From Cyanobium gracile_A (GTDB lineage: Bacteria; Cyanobacteriota; Cyanobacteriia; PCC-6307; Cyanobiaceae): a stretch of 64,000 nucleotides of DNA. The position numbers were made by a program, and so were the translations under genes. Position 1 is the stretch's first letter. Every line of letters starts with the position of its first letter. The notes beneath the pieces are model-generated. The model ran no database searches. It had not been told where the DNA came from and saw nothing but the letters and a program-made list of their open reading frames with translations. The stretch is from the NCBI RefSeq assembly GCF_034931305.1, contig NZ_JAYGHY010000005.1:42919-106918 (forward strand), read 5' to 3'. This document shows, piece after piece, positions 49,769 to 59,388 of the stretch.

Positions 49769-51913
49769 ATGAAGATGAAAGCCAATCAGAATTCTCTCTA
49801 TATCCTGATGATCAGCATTCATGGACTGATCCGCGGTAAGCAGCTTGAACTTGGCCGCGATGCGGATACCGGAGGTCAGACAAAGTACGTGGTGGAACTT
49901 ACGAGGGCCCTCGCCAGGCGGCCTGAGGTCGGCCAGGTGGATCTGGTCACAAGACTCATCACAGATGATTCGGTGTCACCTGAGTATGGAAAGCCGCTGG
50001 AAGCTCTTGACCAAAATGCACGCATTATTCGCATTGACGCCGGACCCGGTCTGTACATCCCGAAGGAAGACCTATGGAGCCATCTTGATGCCTATACCGA
50101 TGAGCTGTTCGGCTGGCTCCATCGCCAGCCTCGCCTGCCGGATGTGCTGCACAGCCACTACGCCGATGCCGGCTATGTCGGTGTCCGCCTCTCCCATCTT
50201 ACGGGCTTGCCGCTGATCCATACCGGTCACTCCCTCGGGAGGGACAAGTTTCGAAGGCTTCTGGCCCTTGGTCTGTCCGTCGAAGACATCCAGCATCGTT
50301 ACAAGATGTCCGAGCGGATCAGTGCCGAGGAGGATGTTCTCAACAGTGCCAGCCTCGTGATCACGAGCACCCACAACGAAATTGAAGATCAATACGAACT
50401 CTACGATTGCTATACACCCGAAAAAATGTCGGTCATCCCACCGGGAACCGATCTGAATCAGTTTCACCCCCCCACCGGTGAGGAAGCCTCGGTTGGCTTT
50501 TTCGGCGTCCTGAGCAGGTATCTCAGAGAGCCGCACAAGCCGATGATTCTGGCCCTTTCGAGACCGGATGAACGCAAGAATATCGTGTCACTCCTGGAAG
50601 CCTACGGACAATCCAAGCGCCTGCAGCAGCTTGCCAATCTTGTCATTGTTGCCGGTAATCGAGATGACATCCGGGAGCTCAATGACGGTGCTCAGAATGT
50701 CTTGACTGAGCTACTTCTTGTCATTGACTGCTACGACTTGAACGGTCTTGTCGCCCTGCCCAAGCATCATTCCGCCAGTGAAGTGGCGGAAATCTACCGG
50801 CTGGCTGCCGCTTCAAAAGGTGTCTTTGTCAACCCTGCGCTCACCGAGCCCTTCGGTCTGACCTTGCTGGAAGCGGCGGCGAGTGGTCTGCCGCTGGTGG
50901 CGACAGAAGTCGGCGGACCAGTGGACATCATCGGAAATTGCAACAACGGTCTTTTGATTGATCCCCTAGACGAGGCCTCGATTGCCTCAGCTTTGCTCAG
51001 CATTCTCGAAGATCAGGAGTTGTGGTCGAAGTATTCTGAGCATGGCCTCACCAACGTGGCCAGATTCTATTCCTGGGAAGCGCATGCCAAGACCTATCTT
51101 GAGAAGTTAACGGCGCTCATTGATCAGAATAGAATTGCGGCACGTCCTGCGCCCCTTGCCAAGGCACCTGCCGTACAGACCCGAACCCGCGCCATCTTTA
51201 CGGCCATCGACAACACGCTGCTTGGCGATCCAGAGGCCTTGGCCATGTTCGTGAAGGTGATACGGGAGCAGCATCGCAGAGTCCTCTTCGGTATTTCCAC
51301 AGGCCGAAGCCTGAACTCGGTTCTCAAGATTCTTAAGGTCCATTCCATCCCCATGCCCGATGTACTGATCACCAGCCTGGGGACGGAGATTTATTACCCT
51401 CCTCAGTTCACGACGGATATCTCCTGGACACACCACATTGACCACTGGTGGACCCCGCAGGTGCTGAAGCGAATCGTTGATCCGCTGCCTGGATTGACGC
51501 CCCAGTCGAAGGATCAACAAAGCCGCTTCAAGGTCTCCTACTACTACGATGAACAGCTGGCTCCATCCATGGAAGACATCCTCACCATGCTGCGTCAGCA
51601 TGAGGTCTCTGTTCATACCACTCTGTCCTTCGGTCAGTTCCTTGACTTCGTGCCCGCCCGTGCGTCCAAGGGCCAGGCCTTGCGCTATGTCGCCAACCAG
51701 TGGAAGATTCCCCTGGAGCGTGTTCTTGTGAACGGTGGATCCGGAGGCGACGAGGACATGCTCCGTGGCAACACGCTAGGCGTGGTGGTGGCCACTCGTC
51801 ATCGTGAAGAACTTGCCCAGCTCAGTGAAACCCAACGGGTGTACTTCGCAGAGGGCTCCCATGCTTCCGGTATCCTTGAAGCCATTGATTATTATGACTT
51901 CTTTAATTTGTAA
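49769..51913 (+). CDS. sps: Sucrose-phosphate synthase, two-domain
   Basis: 714 aa. GT4 domain (1-450): ISIHGLIRG, DTGGQTKYVVELTRAL, HSHYADAGYVG, HTGHSLGRDK and the donor-binding PALTEPFGLTLLEAAASGLP; it joins UDP/ADP-glucose to fructose-6-phosphate. The C-terminal part (470-714) is an SPP-like HAD domain, but the DxDxT nucleophile motif reads AIDNT, so the first Asp is Ala and the domain should be inactive. A separate phosphatase gene follows with no gap. Start of a four-gene sucrose operon of clearly lower GC. Confidence 0.93.
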   Translation: MKMKANQNSLYILMISIHGLIRGKQLELGRDADTGGQTKYVVELTRALARRPEVGQVDLVTRLITDDSVSPEYGKPLEALDQNARIIRIDAGPGLYIPKEDLWSHLDAYTDELFGWLHRQPRLPDVLHSHYADAGYVGVRLSHLTGLPLIHTGHSLGRDKFRRLLALGLSVEDIQHRYKMSERISAEEDVLNSASLVITSTHNEIEDQYELYDCYTPEKMSVIPPGTDLNQFHPPTGEEASVGFFGVLSRYLREPHKPMILALSRPDERKNIVSLLEAYGQSKRLQQLANLVIVAGNRDDIRELNDGAQNVLTELLLVIDCYDLNGLVALPKHHSASEVAEIYRLAAASKGVFVNPALTEPFGLTLLEAAASGLPLVATEVGGPVDIIGNCNNGLLIDPLDEASIASALLSILEDQELWSKYSEHGLTNVARFYSWEAHAKTYLEKLTALIDQNRIAARPAPLAKAPAVQTRTRAIFTAIDNTLLGDPEALAMFVKVIREQHRRVLFGISTGRSLNSVLKILKVHSIPMPDVLITSLGTEIYYPPQFTTDISWTHHIDHWWTPQVLKRIVDPLPGLTPQSKDQQSRFKVSYYYDEQLAPSMEDILTMLRQHEVSVHTTLSFGQFLDFVPARASKGQALRYVANQWKIPLERVLVNGGSGGDEDMLRGNTLGVVVATRHREELAQLSETQRVYFAEGSHASGILEAIDYYDFFNL

Positions 51914-52771
51914 ATGTTTCCTCGTACTCCACTGATGCAGAATCTGCTCATCTGTACGGATCTTGATCGAACCCTTCTGCCCAATGGCGAACAAGCTGAA
52001 TCCACCGGAGCAAGGTCGATGTTTGCTCGTTTTGTCTCTCGGCCTGAGGTTTTTCTGGCGTATGTCAGCGGTCGCCATCTAGCGTTGGTGGAACAATCGA
52101 TTCAAGAGTATGGTCTGCCACTTCCAGAATGGATCATCGGTGATGTGGGCAGCTCGATTTACGCTAAGGATCGCGATGGCTGGTCACTGCTCACGTCTTG
52201 GTCAAGACACATCTCCCTTGACTGGAAAGGGTTTGAGGCTAGGGACCTGGTCGCACTGTTCTCTGGACTCGGTCGGTTGGTGCTGCAACCAGAAGACAAG
52301 CAGAACACCTACAAGCTCAGTTACTTCCTTCCCTTGGATATTGACTTGCCGGCCTTGAAGCAAGCCATGGTCAGCTGTCTTGAGGAAATGAATATTGCTG
52401 CCAGTCTGATATTCAGTGTGGATGAACAGGCCGCAATCGGACTGCTGGATGTCTTGCCCAAAAGGGCCAACAAGCTTCATGCGATTGAATTTCTCATGCG
52501 TGAGCAGGGGTTCCTTTCGGAGCAGACGCTGTTTGCCGGCGACAGCGGCAATGACCTGACGGTGCTCACCAGTTCGGTGCCTTCAGTGCTGGTGGCCAAT
52601 GCCCATCAGGATGTGGTCGAACAGGCCTTCGAGGAGGCCTGTCGGATGGGTACAGGCGATCGCCTGTATCTCGCCAAGGGTGGTTTTCTGGAAATGAACG
52701 GCAACTACAGTGCAGGAATCCTGGAAGGGATTGCCCACTTTCATGCCGATGCCATCAGGGAGTTGGATTGA
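51914..52771 (+). CDS. spp: Sucrose-phosphate phosphatase
   Basis: 285 aa HAD-type phosphatase that releases sucrose from sucrose-6-phosphate. Active-site D16-L-D18-R-T (DLDRT) is intact, as are the ISGR-like AYVSGRHLALV and GDSGNDLTVL. It begins directly after the sps stop codon. A second Met (51935) is possible. It supplies the catalytic domain that SPS has lost. Confidence 0.92.
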   Translation: MFPRTPLMQNLLICTDLDRTLLPNGEQAESTGARSMFARFVSRPEVFLAYVSGRHLALVEQSIQEYGLPLPEWIIGDVGSSIYAKDRDGWSLLTSWSRHISLDWKGFEARDLVALFSGLGRLVLQPEDKQNTYKLSYFLPLDIDLPALKQAMVSCLEEMNIAASLIFSVDEQAAIGLLDVLPKRANKLHAIEFLMREQGFLSEQTLFAGDSGNDLTVLTSSVPSVLVANAHQDVVEQAFEEACRMGTGDRLYLAKGGFLEMNGNYSAGILEGIAHFHADAIRELD

Positions 52772-52775
52772 TCCG

Positions 52776-53681
52776 ATGCAGCAGCATTCCCCGATCACCA
52801 TTTTTGGTGAAGTTCTTTTCGATTGCTTCCCCGACGGTTCCGAGATCCTGGGGGGGGCTCCTTTCAACGTGGCCTGGCATCTCAGCGGCTTCGGCCTGTC
52901 GCCTCGTTTCGTCAGCAGGGTCGGGATGGATCGACGCGGTGAGCGGATTCGTTCATCGATGCAGAGCTGGGGCCTGGATGACCGCTTTCTGCAATCAGAT
53001 GCTTCTCGCCCCACCGGCCGAGTGATGGTCACCATCGATGACAATGAGCCCCATTACGACATCGTGCCGGAGAGTGCCTATGACTTCATTGAGCCGCCAG
53101 ATCTCTCGCAACTGCCGGCCCAGGCCGTCCTCTACCACGGCTCCCTGGCCCTTCGCCACCCCTCCTCCGCGGCGGCCCTGGCCGCCGTCAAAGCCGTGCA
53201 CCAGGGCCCGATCTTTCTGGATGTGAATCTGCGCACGCCCTGGTGGTCGCAGGACGCGATCCACCCGTTGCTGGATGACGCCGATCACGTCAAGCTCAAC
53301 GAAGCGGAGCTTGCTCTGCTGACGACGGAGGGACCCATCGCAGATGATGCTGCCAGTCTTTGCGCCGTGATGCGAGACTTCTCACGTCAACATGGTCTGA
53401 CAACCTTGATCGTCACCCGTGGTGCCCAGGGGGCCATGCTCTGCAGCGACGATCAAATGGTGGCTGTCGGCCCGGCTCCCGATACCCGTGTCGTGGACAC
53501 CGTGGGAGCGGGGGATGCGTTCTCTGCCGCCTTTCTGCTCGGGCTCACGCGGCGGTGGTCGCTTTCCGACAGTCTGGATCACGCACGGGACTTCGCGGCA
53601 GCCCTGGTCTCACGCCAAGGCGCCACCATTGATGATCGCTCTGTCTATCAGCAGTTTCTGACGTCTTGGGGTTGCCATTGA
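52776..53681 (+). CDS. frk: Fructokinase, PfkB family
   Basis: 301 aa sugar kinase. PfkB motifs: GGAPFNVAWHL near residue 27 and the C-terminal DTVGAGDAFSAAFLLGL with the catalytic Asp. The group with GEVLFDCFPDG at the start is fructokinase-like. It phosphorylates the fructose released by amylosucrase. 4 bp after spp and 4 bp before amylosucrase. GC rises within this gene compared with sps. Confidence 0.9.
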   Translation: MQQHSPITIFGEVLFDCFPDGSEILGGAPFNVAWHLSGFGLSPRFVSRVGMDRRGERIRSSMQSWGLDDRFLQSDASRPTGRVMVTIDDNEPHYDIVPESAYDFIEPPDLSQLPAQAVLYHGSLALRHPSSAAALAAVKAVHQGPIFLDVNLRTPWWSQDAIHPLLDDADHVKLNEAELALLTTEGPIADDAASLCAVMRDFSRQHGLTTLIVTRGAQGAMLCSDDQMVAVGPAPDTRVVDTVGAGDAFSAAFLLGLTRRWSLSDSLDHARDFAAALVSRQGATIDDRSVYQQFLTSWGCH

Positions 53682-53685
53682 TCCG

Positions 53686-55638
53686 ATGTATGAGCAAATA
53701 TCGCACTCCCTGCTGAATTCCATCCTGGATGATCTCCGGCCGGAGATTCGCCGCCAGGACCTACGTCATTTCTACACCAGGCTGGGCGCCAACTTTTACG
53801 CCATCCATTCCCTGTTTGTCACGCTCTATGGCCACCGTGACGACTTCAAGCTTCAGCTTCTGCGACTGGTCGAAACCATGGCCAGAGGCTATATCGACCG
53901 ATCACCTGATCTTGAACTTCTCGATATCCAGAGGGAGTACGACTACAACTGGTTCCTCTCCCAGAAGTGGGTTGGGATGGCCATTTATTCCAATGGTTTT
54001 GCCGAGAATCTTGCAGACCTGGAATCCAAGATTGGTTACTTTCAGGAGTTGGGAATCAATATGGTTCATATCCTCCCCATCCTGATGTGTCCAACCGGAA
54101 AGAGTGATGGCGGGTATGCGATCAGTGACTTCCGTCAAATTGATGAACGAGCCGGGACGATCAGTGATTTGAGGAACATCGCGGATGAGTTCAGGAAGAG
54201 AGAGATCCTGCTGGTGCTTGACATCGTGCTTAACCACACCTCCGATGAGCATGAATGGGCGAAACGTGCCATGGCTGGGGAGAGCCACTTTCAAGATTAT
54301 TATTATATTTACGAAAGCAGGGATATTCCGGATGTTTTCGAGCAGAGCATGCCCGAAGTCTTTCCGGAGAGTGATCCAGGAAACTTCACCTGGAATGAGG
54401 AGATGGGCAAGTGGGTCATGACGGTTTTTCATGACTACCAGTGGGATCTTAACTACTCCAATCCAGCAGTGTTCATTGAAATGCTGGATGTGTTGCTCTT
54501 CTGGGCCAACCAGGGTGTAGATGTTCTGCGTCTTGATGCCGTTGCGTTTCTCTGGAAGAAGCTCGGAACATCCTGCCAGAATGAACGCAAAGCCCACCTC
54601 ATCCTGCAGCTCATGAAGGATTGCTGTCAGGTGACGGCACCTGGGGTGCTTTTCATCGCGGAGGCCATCGTGGCACCCACCGAGATCACCAAGTATTTTG
54701 GTGAAGACGCTGTTGTTGCCAAGGAGTGTGAAATTGCCTACAACGCCACCTTGATGGCCTTGTTGTGGGACAGCGTGGCCACGCGCAACACCAAGCTTCT
54801 CTCGCAGGGCATCAAGAGTCTGCCGAGCAAGCTGGAACGCGCCACCTGGTTGAACTATGTCCGTTGCCACGATGACATCGGCTTTGGATTCGATGACAAG
54901 GACATTGAACTGGTCGGTTATGAGCCGCGTGCCCACCGTCGCTTTCTCATCGACTACTTCAAAGGGGATTTCGATTCGATTCCCCGAGGGCTTGCTTTCA
55001 TGCCCAACGACACCACTGGTGATGCGCGGATCTGCGGCTCGCTGGCGTCTCTCGTTGGCCTTGAATCCGCCATTGAATCATGTGATCAGAAGCTGATCGC
55101 CACAGCGATCAGTCGTATTCTGCTCATGCACGGGATCATTCTTTCTTTCGGCGGCATTCCACTCATCTACAACGGAGATGCTTTGGGTGTCTTGAATGAC
55201 TATAGTTTCTACGATGATGACAGCAAGAGCAATGATACCCGTTGGGTGCATCGTCCGAAGATCAACTGGGAGAAGGCGGAGCTCAGGAAGAAGCAGGGAA
55301 CGGTGGAGTGTTCGATCTTCACGGCCATGAAGAAGATGATTTCTATTCGCAAAGAAATCTCCGCCTTTGCTGACTTCAATAACCGAGAAATTTTTGACCT
55401 CGATAATGATTACCTTCTCGCTTTCGTGCGTTTTAATCCACTGCGCCCTTCGGAGAAGGTCCTGGTCTTGGCGAATTTCAATGATCAGCCTCAGTTCTTT
55501 GATCTCGACACCCTGGGGCCTGCCGTCTTCGGACGCCATGACTGCCTCACCGATCTCTATTCGGGTCGGACACCCTCCCAGTCCGGGAGCCGCATCGCCT
55601 TGCAGGCTTATCAGTTTTACTGGCTCACCAAGATCTGA
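53686..55638 (+). CDS. ams: Amylosucrase (GH13)
   Basis: 650 aa, the usual length. It transfers glucose from sucrose to an alpha-glucan and frees fructose. GH13 motifs: DIVLNHTSDEHEW, DVLRLDAVAFLW (nucleophile Asp), FIAEAIVAP (acid/base Glu) and YVRCHDDIGF (third Asp). The N-terminal helical domain (YTRLGANFYAI) and the C-terminal beta domain are both present. Last gene of the sps-spp-frk-ams set, an arrangement known in Synechococcus sp. PCC 7002, so sucrose can be made, then turned into glycogen and F6P. Confidence 0.94.
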   Translation: MYEQISHSLLNSILDDLRPEIRRQDLRHFYTRLGANFYAIHSLFVTLYGHRDDFKLQLLRLVETMARGYIDRSPDLELLDIQREYDYNWFLSQKWVGMAIYSNGFAENLADLESKIGYFQELGINMVHILPILMCPTGKSDGGYAISDFRQIDERAGTISDLRNIADEFRKREILLVLDIVLNHTSDEHEWAKRAMAGESHFQDYYYIYESRDIPDVFEQSMPEVFPESDPGNFTWNEEMGKWVMTVFHDYQWDLNYSNPAVFIEMLDVLLFWANQGVDVLRLDAVAFLWKKLGTSCQNERKAHLILQLMKDCCQVTAPGVLFIAEAIVAPTEITKYFGEDAVVAKECEIAYNATLMALLWDSVATRNTKLLSQGIKSLPSKLERATWLNYVRCHDDIGFGFDDKDIELVGYEPRAHRRFLIDYFKGDFDSIPRGLAFMPNDTTGDARICGSLASLVGLESAIESCDQKLIATAISRILLMHGIILSFGGIPLIYNGDALGVLNDYSFYDDDSKSNDTRWVHRPKINWEKAELRKKQGTVECSIFTAMKKMISIRKEISAFADFNNREIFDLDNDYLLAFVRFNPLRPSEKVLVLANFNDQPQFFDLDTLGPAVFGRHDCLTDLYSGRTPSQSGSRIALQAYQFYWLTKI

Positions 55639-55726
55639 ATCTCCCTTGGCCCACGTGCCAGCTCCAACGTGAGCCTCCCAGCGAGCTCTGATTCCCACTG
55701 TCCTTCGCGCACGATGCCCCCTGTCC

Positions 55727-56692
55727 ATGCGCGTCTTCACTCCGGCCCTGCTGACTCTCCTGGTGGCCTCCGCGGCCGTGGTGCTGGCCGTCACGACGGA
55801 GAAGCCCCCCGGCTCCAACGTGCCTTCGCTGCCATCCCAGGAGCGGCAACGTGCGGAGCAGGCCCCGCCTCCTGCTCCAGCCCCAACCCGCTCCTACCCC
55901 CGATTGCCAGGGGATCCCGCGGCGATTGCCTCCCAGCTGGCCGCGGTGGAGACAGCACTGCGGTCCGCTTCCACACCAGCCGGGCTGCTCCCCGAGCTGG
56001 GGCACCGTCAACAGGTGATCTACCGCAGGCTCGCCCTCGATCCGCTCCTGGCCGCCCGGGTGCGGGTTTCCCTGGAGGTCCGCTGGCAGGGCGTCTTCGA
56101 CCGTCACCTGGCGGCCCGCCGCGAGTTCCTGGCCATGCACCGGGGTGGGCCGCGTTCGGCCGTCGTTCCCGCCTGGCGGATCATTCCACCGGAGCCTGCG
56201 GCCAATCTGCTCCGCTACTACCGCGAAGCGTCGGCCGCCACCGGCATCCCCTGGGAGGTGCTGGCCGCGGTCAATCTGGTGGAAACGGGCATGGGCCGCA
56301 TCGATGGGGTTTCCGTCGCGGATGCCAGGGGACCGATGCAGTTCCTGCCCAGCACATGGGCCGAGCCTGGTATCGGTCAGGGGGACATCCGCGACCCTGA
56401 GGATGCGATCCATGCCGCTGCCCGTTATCTGGTGCGCCGGGGCGGGCTCAAGGACATCCGTAAGGGGCTCTGGGGGTACAACAACAGCAACCGCTACGTG
56501 AGGGGCGTGCTGCTTTACGCCGAGCTGCTCCGCCAGGACCCCCAGGCGTTCACAGGCCTCTACAACTGGGAGATTCACTACAACTCCGCCGCCGGTGACC
56601 TGTGGCTGCCGGTGGGCTACAACCAGCCCAGACCCCTGCCGGTCACCACCTACCTGAAGCGCTACCCCGCGTCGGCCCCTCCCGGACGCTGA
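55727..56692 (+). CDS. Lytic transglycosylase (SLT family)
   Basis: 321 aa. A signal peptide (LLTLLVASAAVVLAV), a Pro-rich linker, and a helical region, then a lysozyme-like SLT domain with the catalytic Glu in AAVNLVETGMGR, ARGPMQFLPSTWAE (GPMQFxPxTW) and AAARYLVRRGG. Cleaves peptidoglycan glycan strands in the periplasm. Unrelated to the sucrose operon upstream, and GC is high again. Confidence 0.88.
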   Translation: MRVFTPALLTLLVASAAVVLAVTTEKPPGSNVPSLPSQERQRAEQAPPPAPAPTRSYPRLPGDPAAIASQLAAVETALRSASTPAGLLPELGHRQQVIYRRLALDPLLAARVRVSLEVRWQGVFDRHLAARREFLAMHRGGPRSAVVPAWRIIPPEPAANLLRYYREASAATGIPWEVLAAVNLVETGMGRIDGVSVADARGPMQFLPSTWAEPGIGQGDIRDPEDAIHAAARYLVRRGGLKDIRKGLWGYNNSNRYVRGVLLYAELLRQDPQAFTGLYNWEIHYNSAAGDLWLPVGYNQPRPLPVTTYLKRYPASAPPGR

Positions 56693-56706
56693 CGCACCCT
56701 GCCAGC

Positions 56707-57357
56707 ATGGATGGCCCCCATCGGCCCTGGATGACCCAGCTGCAAGCCATCAACATCGCCAAGGTGACCACCATGGTGGCTCTGCTGATCCCGGCCCTTG
56801 TGCTGGGGCTGGAGTCTCCCCGGGTGGTGATCTACCTCTCCTTGCATCTCAGCTACTGCCTCTGGTGGCTGCTCGAGGAGGTGCTGTTCCCCTGGCGTTC
56901 CCGCCAGCTCTTCACCGATCGGGTTCAGCCGCTGCAGGCCGCCTTGGTGGTGCTCTATGTCGGGGTCTTCTATGCCCTGCCGGGCTGGCTGGCGATGGCC
57001 AACGACCAGCCCCTGCAACCACTGACCATCGCCATTGGACTCAGCTTCTACATCTTCGGTTCGCTCCTGAACACAGCCGCTGATGTGCAGAAGGGAACGG
57101 CCAAGGAGCTGGGCGCCACCCTGGTGGCGGATGGGGCCTGGCGCCGTGTCCGCCATGTCAACTACCTGGGCGACCTGCTGCGCTACAGCAGCTTTGCGGT
57201 GATCGCCGGTTCGCCCTGGTCCTGGCTGCTGCCCGCTTCGGTGCTGGCGCTGTACCTGCCCCGCATGATCCAGAAGGAGGCCTTGATGGCGGAGCGCTAC
57301 CCCGGTTTCGAGGCCTACTGCCAAACGAGCTGGTGGTTGGTGCCGGGTGTCATCTAG
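56707..57357 (+). CDS. Steroid-reductase/ICMT-like membrane protein
   Basis: 216 aa, five to six spans. The C-terminal half shows GAWRRVRHVNYLGDLLRYSSFA and ALYLPRMIQKEALMAERYPGFEAY, the (R/H)PNY-GD...E-x-ERYPGFxxY pattern of DUF1295, isoprenylcysteine methyltransferases and steroid 5-alpha-reductases. ATG 56707 lies 14 bp after the transglycosylase stop. Substrate unknown; a lipid or quinone is likely. Confidence 0.8.
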   Translation: MDGPHRPWMTQLQAINIAKVTTMVALLIPALVLGLESPRVVIYLSLHLSYCLWWLLEEVLFPWRSRQLFTDRVQPLQAALVVLYVGVFYALPGWLAMANDQPLQPLTIAIGLSFYIFGSLLNTAADVQKGTAKELGATLVADGAWRRVRHVNYLGDLLRYSSFAVIAGSPWSWLLPASVLALYLPRMIQKEALMAERYPGFEAYCQTSWWLVPGVI

Positions 57358-57360
57358 GCG

Positions 57361-57762
57361 TCAGCTGAGGCCGCGTCCAAGCAGCACATCCCTGGCGCCG
57401 TTGACCGCCTGCATCGTGTCGTGGCGGCCGCCACGGTCAGGGTGATGCTCGGCGGCAGCCTGCTTCCAGGCCACGGTGACGTCCGATTCGCGCAGCCGTC
57501 CTGACAGGGCCAGGCCGAGTCTGGAGCGGGCTTCGATGGCCTCAAGGCCTGGACTGCGGCCAAGAGGTCCATGGTCGGCGGCGGAGAGGCCCGTGCCTTT
57601 CTTGCGTCGTCCCTTGGTTCCGGCAGGTTTGGCTTTGCCACCAGAGCCCATGGCAAAGCCTTTTTTTGGGGAGGCCTGGGGACCGTCACCGGCGGGGCTG
57701 CTGGGCGTTGCTGGTCGGAGGGACACCAAAGAAACGCGTGGGTCGAACAAGGTGCGAGCCAT
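57361..57762 (-). CDS. Short J-domain protein
   Basis: 133 aa. A disordered Lys/Gly/Ser-rich N-terminal half is followed by a C-terminal J domain: VTVAWKQAAAEHHPDRGGRHDTM, with the invariant HPD, then AVNGARDVLLG. Possible DnaK co-chaperone with an unusual position of the J domain at the C-terminus. A start at the internal MGSGGKAK is possible. Nothing else in the window relates to it. Confidence 0.75.
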   Translation of the reverse strand: MARTLFDPRVSLVSLRPATPSSPAGDGPQASPKKGFAMGSGGKAKPAGTKGRRKKGTGLSAADHGPLGRSPGLEAIEARSRLGLALSGRLRESDVTVAWKQAAAEHHPDRGGRHDTMQAVNGARDVLLGRGLS

Positions 57763-57810
57763 GGGTTCTCAGGTGCCAGCTCGGCCGGTGCGTTGGTGGG
57801 TGGTCGTGCC

Positions 57811-58023
57811 TCAGACCGAGGCGTCGAGGGCGGGGGCCAGATCGATGCTCAGTTCGGCCAGCAGATCGGCAGCCAGTTGATCGCTGGATTCGGAGCTGAT
57901 CGGGGCCGCTTCAGGAGCCATCATCACTTCAGGTGCCTGACCACGCCCGCCAGCCATCGCCGGGGTGAAAAAAGCCAGGGCCAGACCCACCATCAGGGCG
58001 AAGAAGAAGGAGAGGGCTCGCAT
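57811..58023 (-). CDS. Small secreted protein
   Basis: 70 aa with a clear signal peptide (ALSFFFALMVGLALAFFTPAMAGG, cut after AMA), leaving an acidic mature peptide of about 45 residues (SSESSDQLAADLLAELSIDLAP). Not recognised. Upstream of the J-domain gene on the same strand, 48 bp apart. Confidence 0.6.
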   Translation of the reverse strand: MRALSFFFALMVGLALAFFTPAMAGGRGQAPEVMMAPEAAPISSESSDQLAADLLAELSIDLAPALDASV

Positions 58024-58098
58024 GGACCAGGGAGAGCGAATCGACTCTGTCCTAACACCGCTGTGGTCGTTCCCGCTGTCGGCAGGGAAGATGGCGTC

Positions 58099-58554
58099 AT
58101 GGCCAGCGGTGTTCCCTCCCCAGTCCCCTCCGTGGTGTATGCGGGATTCGGGATTCGCACGGCCGCCTCGTTGATCGATTCGGTGCTGATGGTGCTCATC
58201 ACGGCACCGTTTCCTCTGCTTCTGTTTATTCTTCCCAGCGAGACGGCGATTCTTGGACTCAGCACGGTGTTCTCCGCCCTGCTGGTGATCCTGTTCTGGC
58301 GCTGGAAGCAGGGCACCCCTGGCAAGTTGCTGCTACGCCTGCGGATCGTGGATGCCCACTCCGGCGGTGAGCCCGATCTGCGCCAGTGGTGCCTGCGTTA
58401 CGTCGGCTATGTCCTCTCCACCGTGCCCCTGCTGCTGGGGTTCTTCTGGGTGCTCTGGGATCCCCGTCGCCAGGGCTGGCACGACAAGCTCGCCGGCACG
58501 GTGGTGATCCATTCACCCCAGCGGCACTCCTCAGCCCCCCGTCCCACGACGTAG
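58099..58554 (+). CDS. RDD family membrane protein
   Basis: 151 aa, three spans. RDD pattern: FGIRTAASLIDSVLM (R...D), KQGTPGKLLLRLRIVD and WDPRRQGWHDKLAGTVVI (DxxxQxxHDxxA). A widespread integral membrane domain, probably involved in ion or solute movement; exact role unknown. ATG 58099. The next gene follows by 43 bp. Confidence 0.9.
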   Translation: MASGVPSPVPSVVYAGFGIRTAASLIDSVLMVLITAPFPLLLFILPSETAILGLSTVFSALLVILFWRWKQGTPGKLLLRLRIVDAHSGGEPDLRQWCLRYVGYVLSTVPLLLGFFWVLWDPRRQGWHDKLAGTVVIHSPQRHSSAPRPTT

Positions 58555-58597
58555 GTCGGGAATGCTGGTGCTGGATCCCCTCATCCCGTCCTTGGCC

Positions 58598-59305
58598 ATG
58601 ACCGCTCCCTCCCGCGATCCCCTGGATGAGGCGATCGCCGCCCGCCGAAGCCAGGATCCCCTGGTGGGCGCCAAGATCGGCGCTGAAGAGGTCAGCCGCC
58701 GGCTGCTGCAGGCCATGGCCACGGACAGGGGGGTGCATGTCGAATCGCTCCTGGCTGTCTGCGGCGCCCTGGCAGGCCACGCCTGGCAGGCCAGCCTGAG
58801 GGCCCGCGCCCGGGCGGCCGGCCAGATGGAGCCGGAGGGACTGCACGTGATCGGCACCCAGAACGGGGGCTCTTTTCTTGTCGGTGAAGGACTGGCCCAG
58901 GGGCTGTTCCAGGACCGCTACTCCACCTGGGGCCTGGCGGCCGCCGCCGCCCAGCAGGCGGGTTGCTCGGCGTTGCCGGATCCGATGGCGCTGTGGCGTC
59001 ACGGCATGGACAGCCTGGGCCAGGACAGCTTCGGTGTGCCGCAGGTGCCCAGCCGGCACAGCCCTTCGTCGGACTCCCTGCAGTCGTTGGCGAGCCTCTG
59101 GCCGGCCCTGCTGCCGGTGGTGCAGCGCTTCTGCCCGGACCCGGCGGAATGGCCGATCCTGTTCGGCCTGCTGGCCCAGAAGGCCATCACCATGGGACGG
59201 GAGGTGATCGATCCCTGTCTGGCCCTGCGGATCGTGATGGACACCGCCATCGCCAACGCCATGGTGATCCTGCCGGAGAGTCAGGAGGCCCCCCCGGGAT
59301 CCTGA
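58598..59305 (+). CDS. Conserved hypothetical protein
   Basis: 235 aa from ATG 58598 (MTAPSRDPLDEAIAARR). Soluble. Conserved-looking blocks: GAKIGAEEVSRRLLQAMATDRGVHVESLLAVCGALAGHAWQ (quoted in part: GVHVESLLAVCGALAG), LHVIGTQNGGSFLVGE and MDTAIANAMVILPE. Similar proteins occur in proteobacteria, but I know no function. 43 bp after the RDD gene. Confidence 0.7.
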   Translation: MTAPSRDPLDEAIAARRSQDPLVGAKIGAEEVSRRLLQAMATDRGVHVESLLAVCGALAGHAWQASLRARARAAGQMEPEGLHVIGTQNGGSFLVGEGLAQGLFQDRYSTWGLAAAAAQQAGCSALPDPMALWRHGMDSLGQDSFGVPQVPSRHSPSSDSLQSLASLWPALLPVVQRFCPDPAEWPILFGLLAQKAITMGREVIDPCLALRIVMDTAIANAMVILPESQEAPPGS

Positions 59306-59388
59306 GCTGCCCACCCAGCGGCGGCGGCGCCTTGGCAGTCACCCCCGGGGGCGTTACCAAGGCCTTCACGGCCCCATGCAACAGGCGG

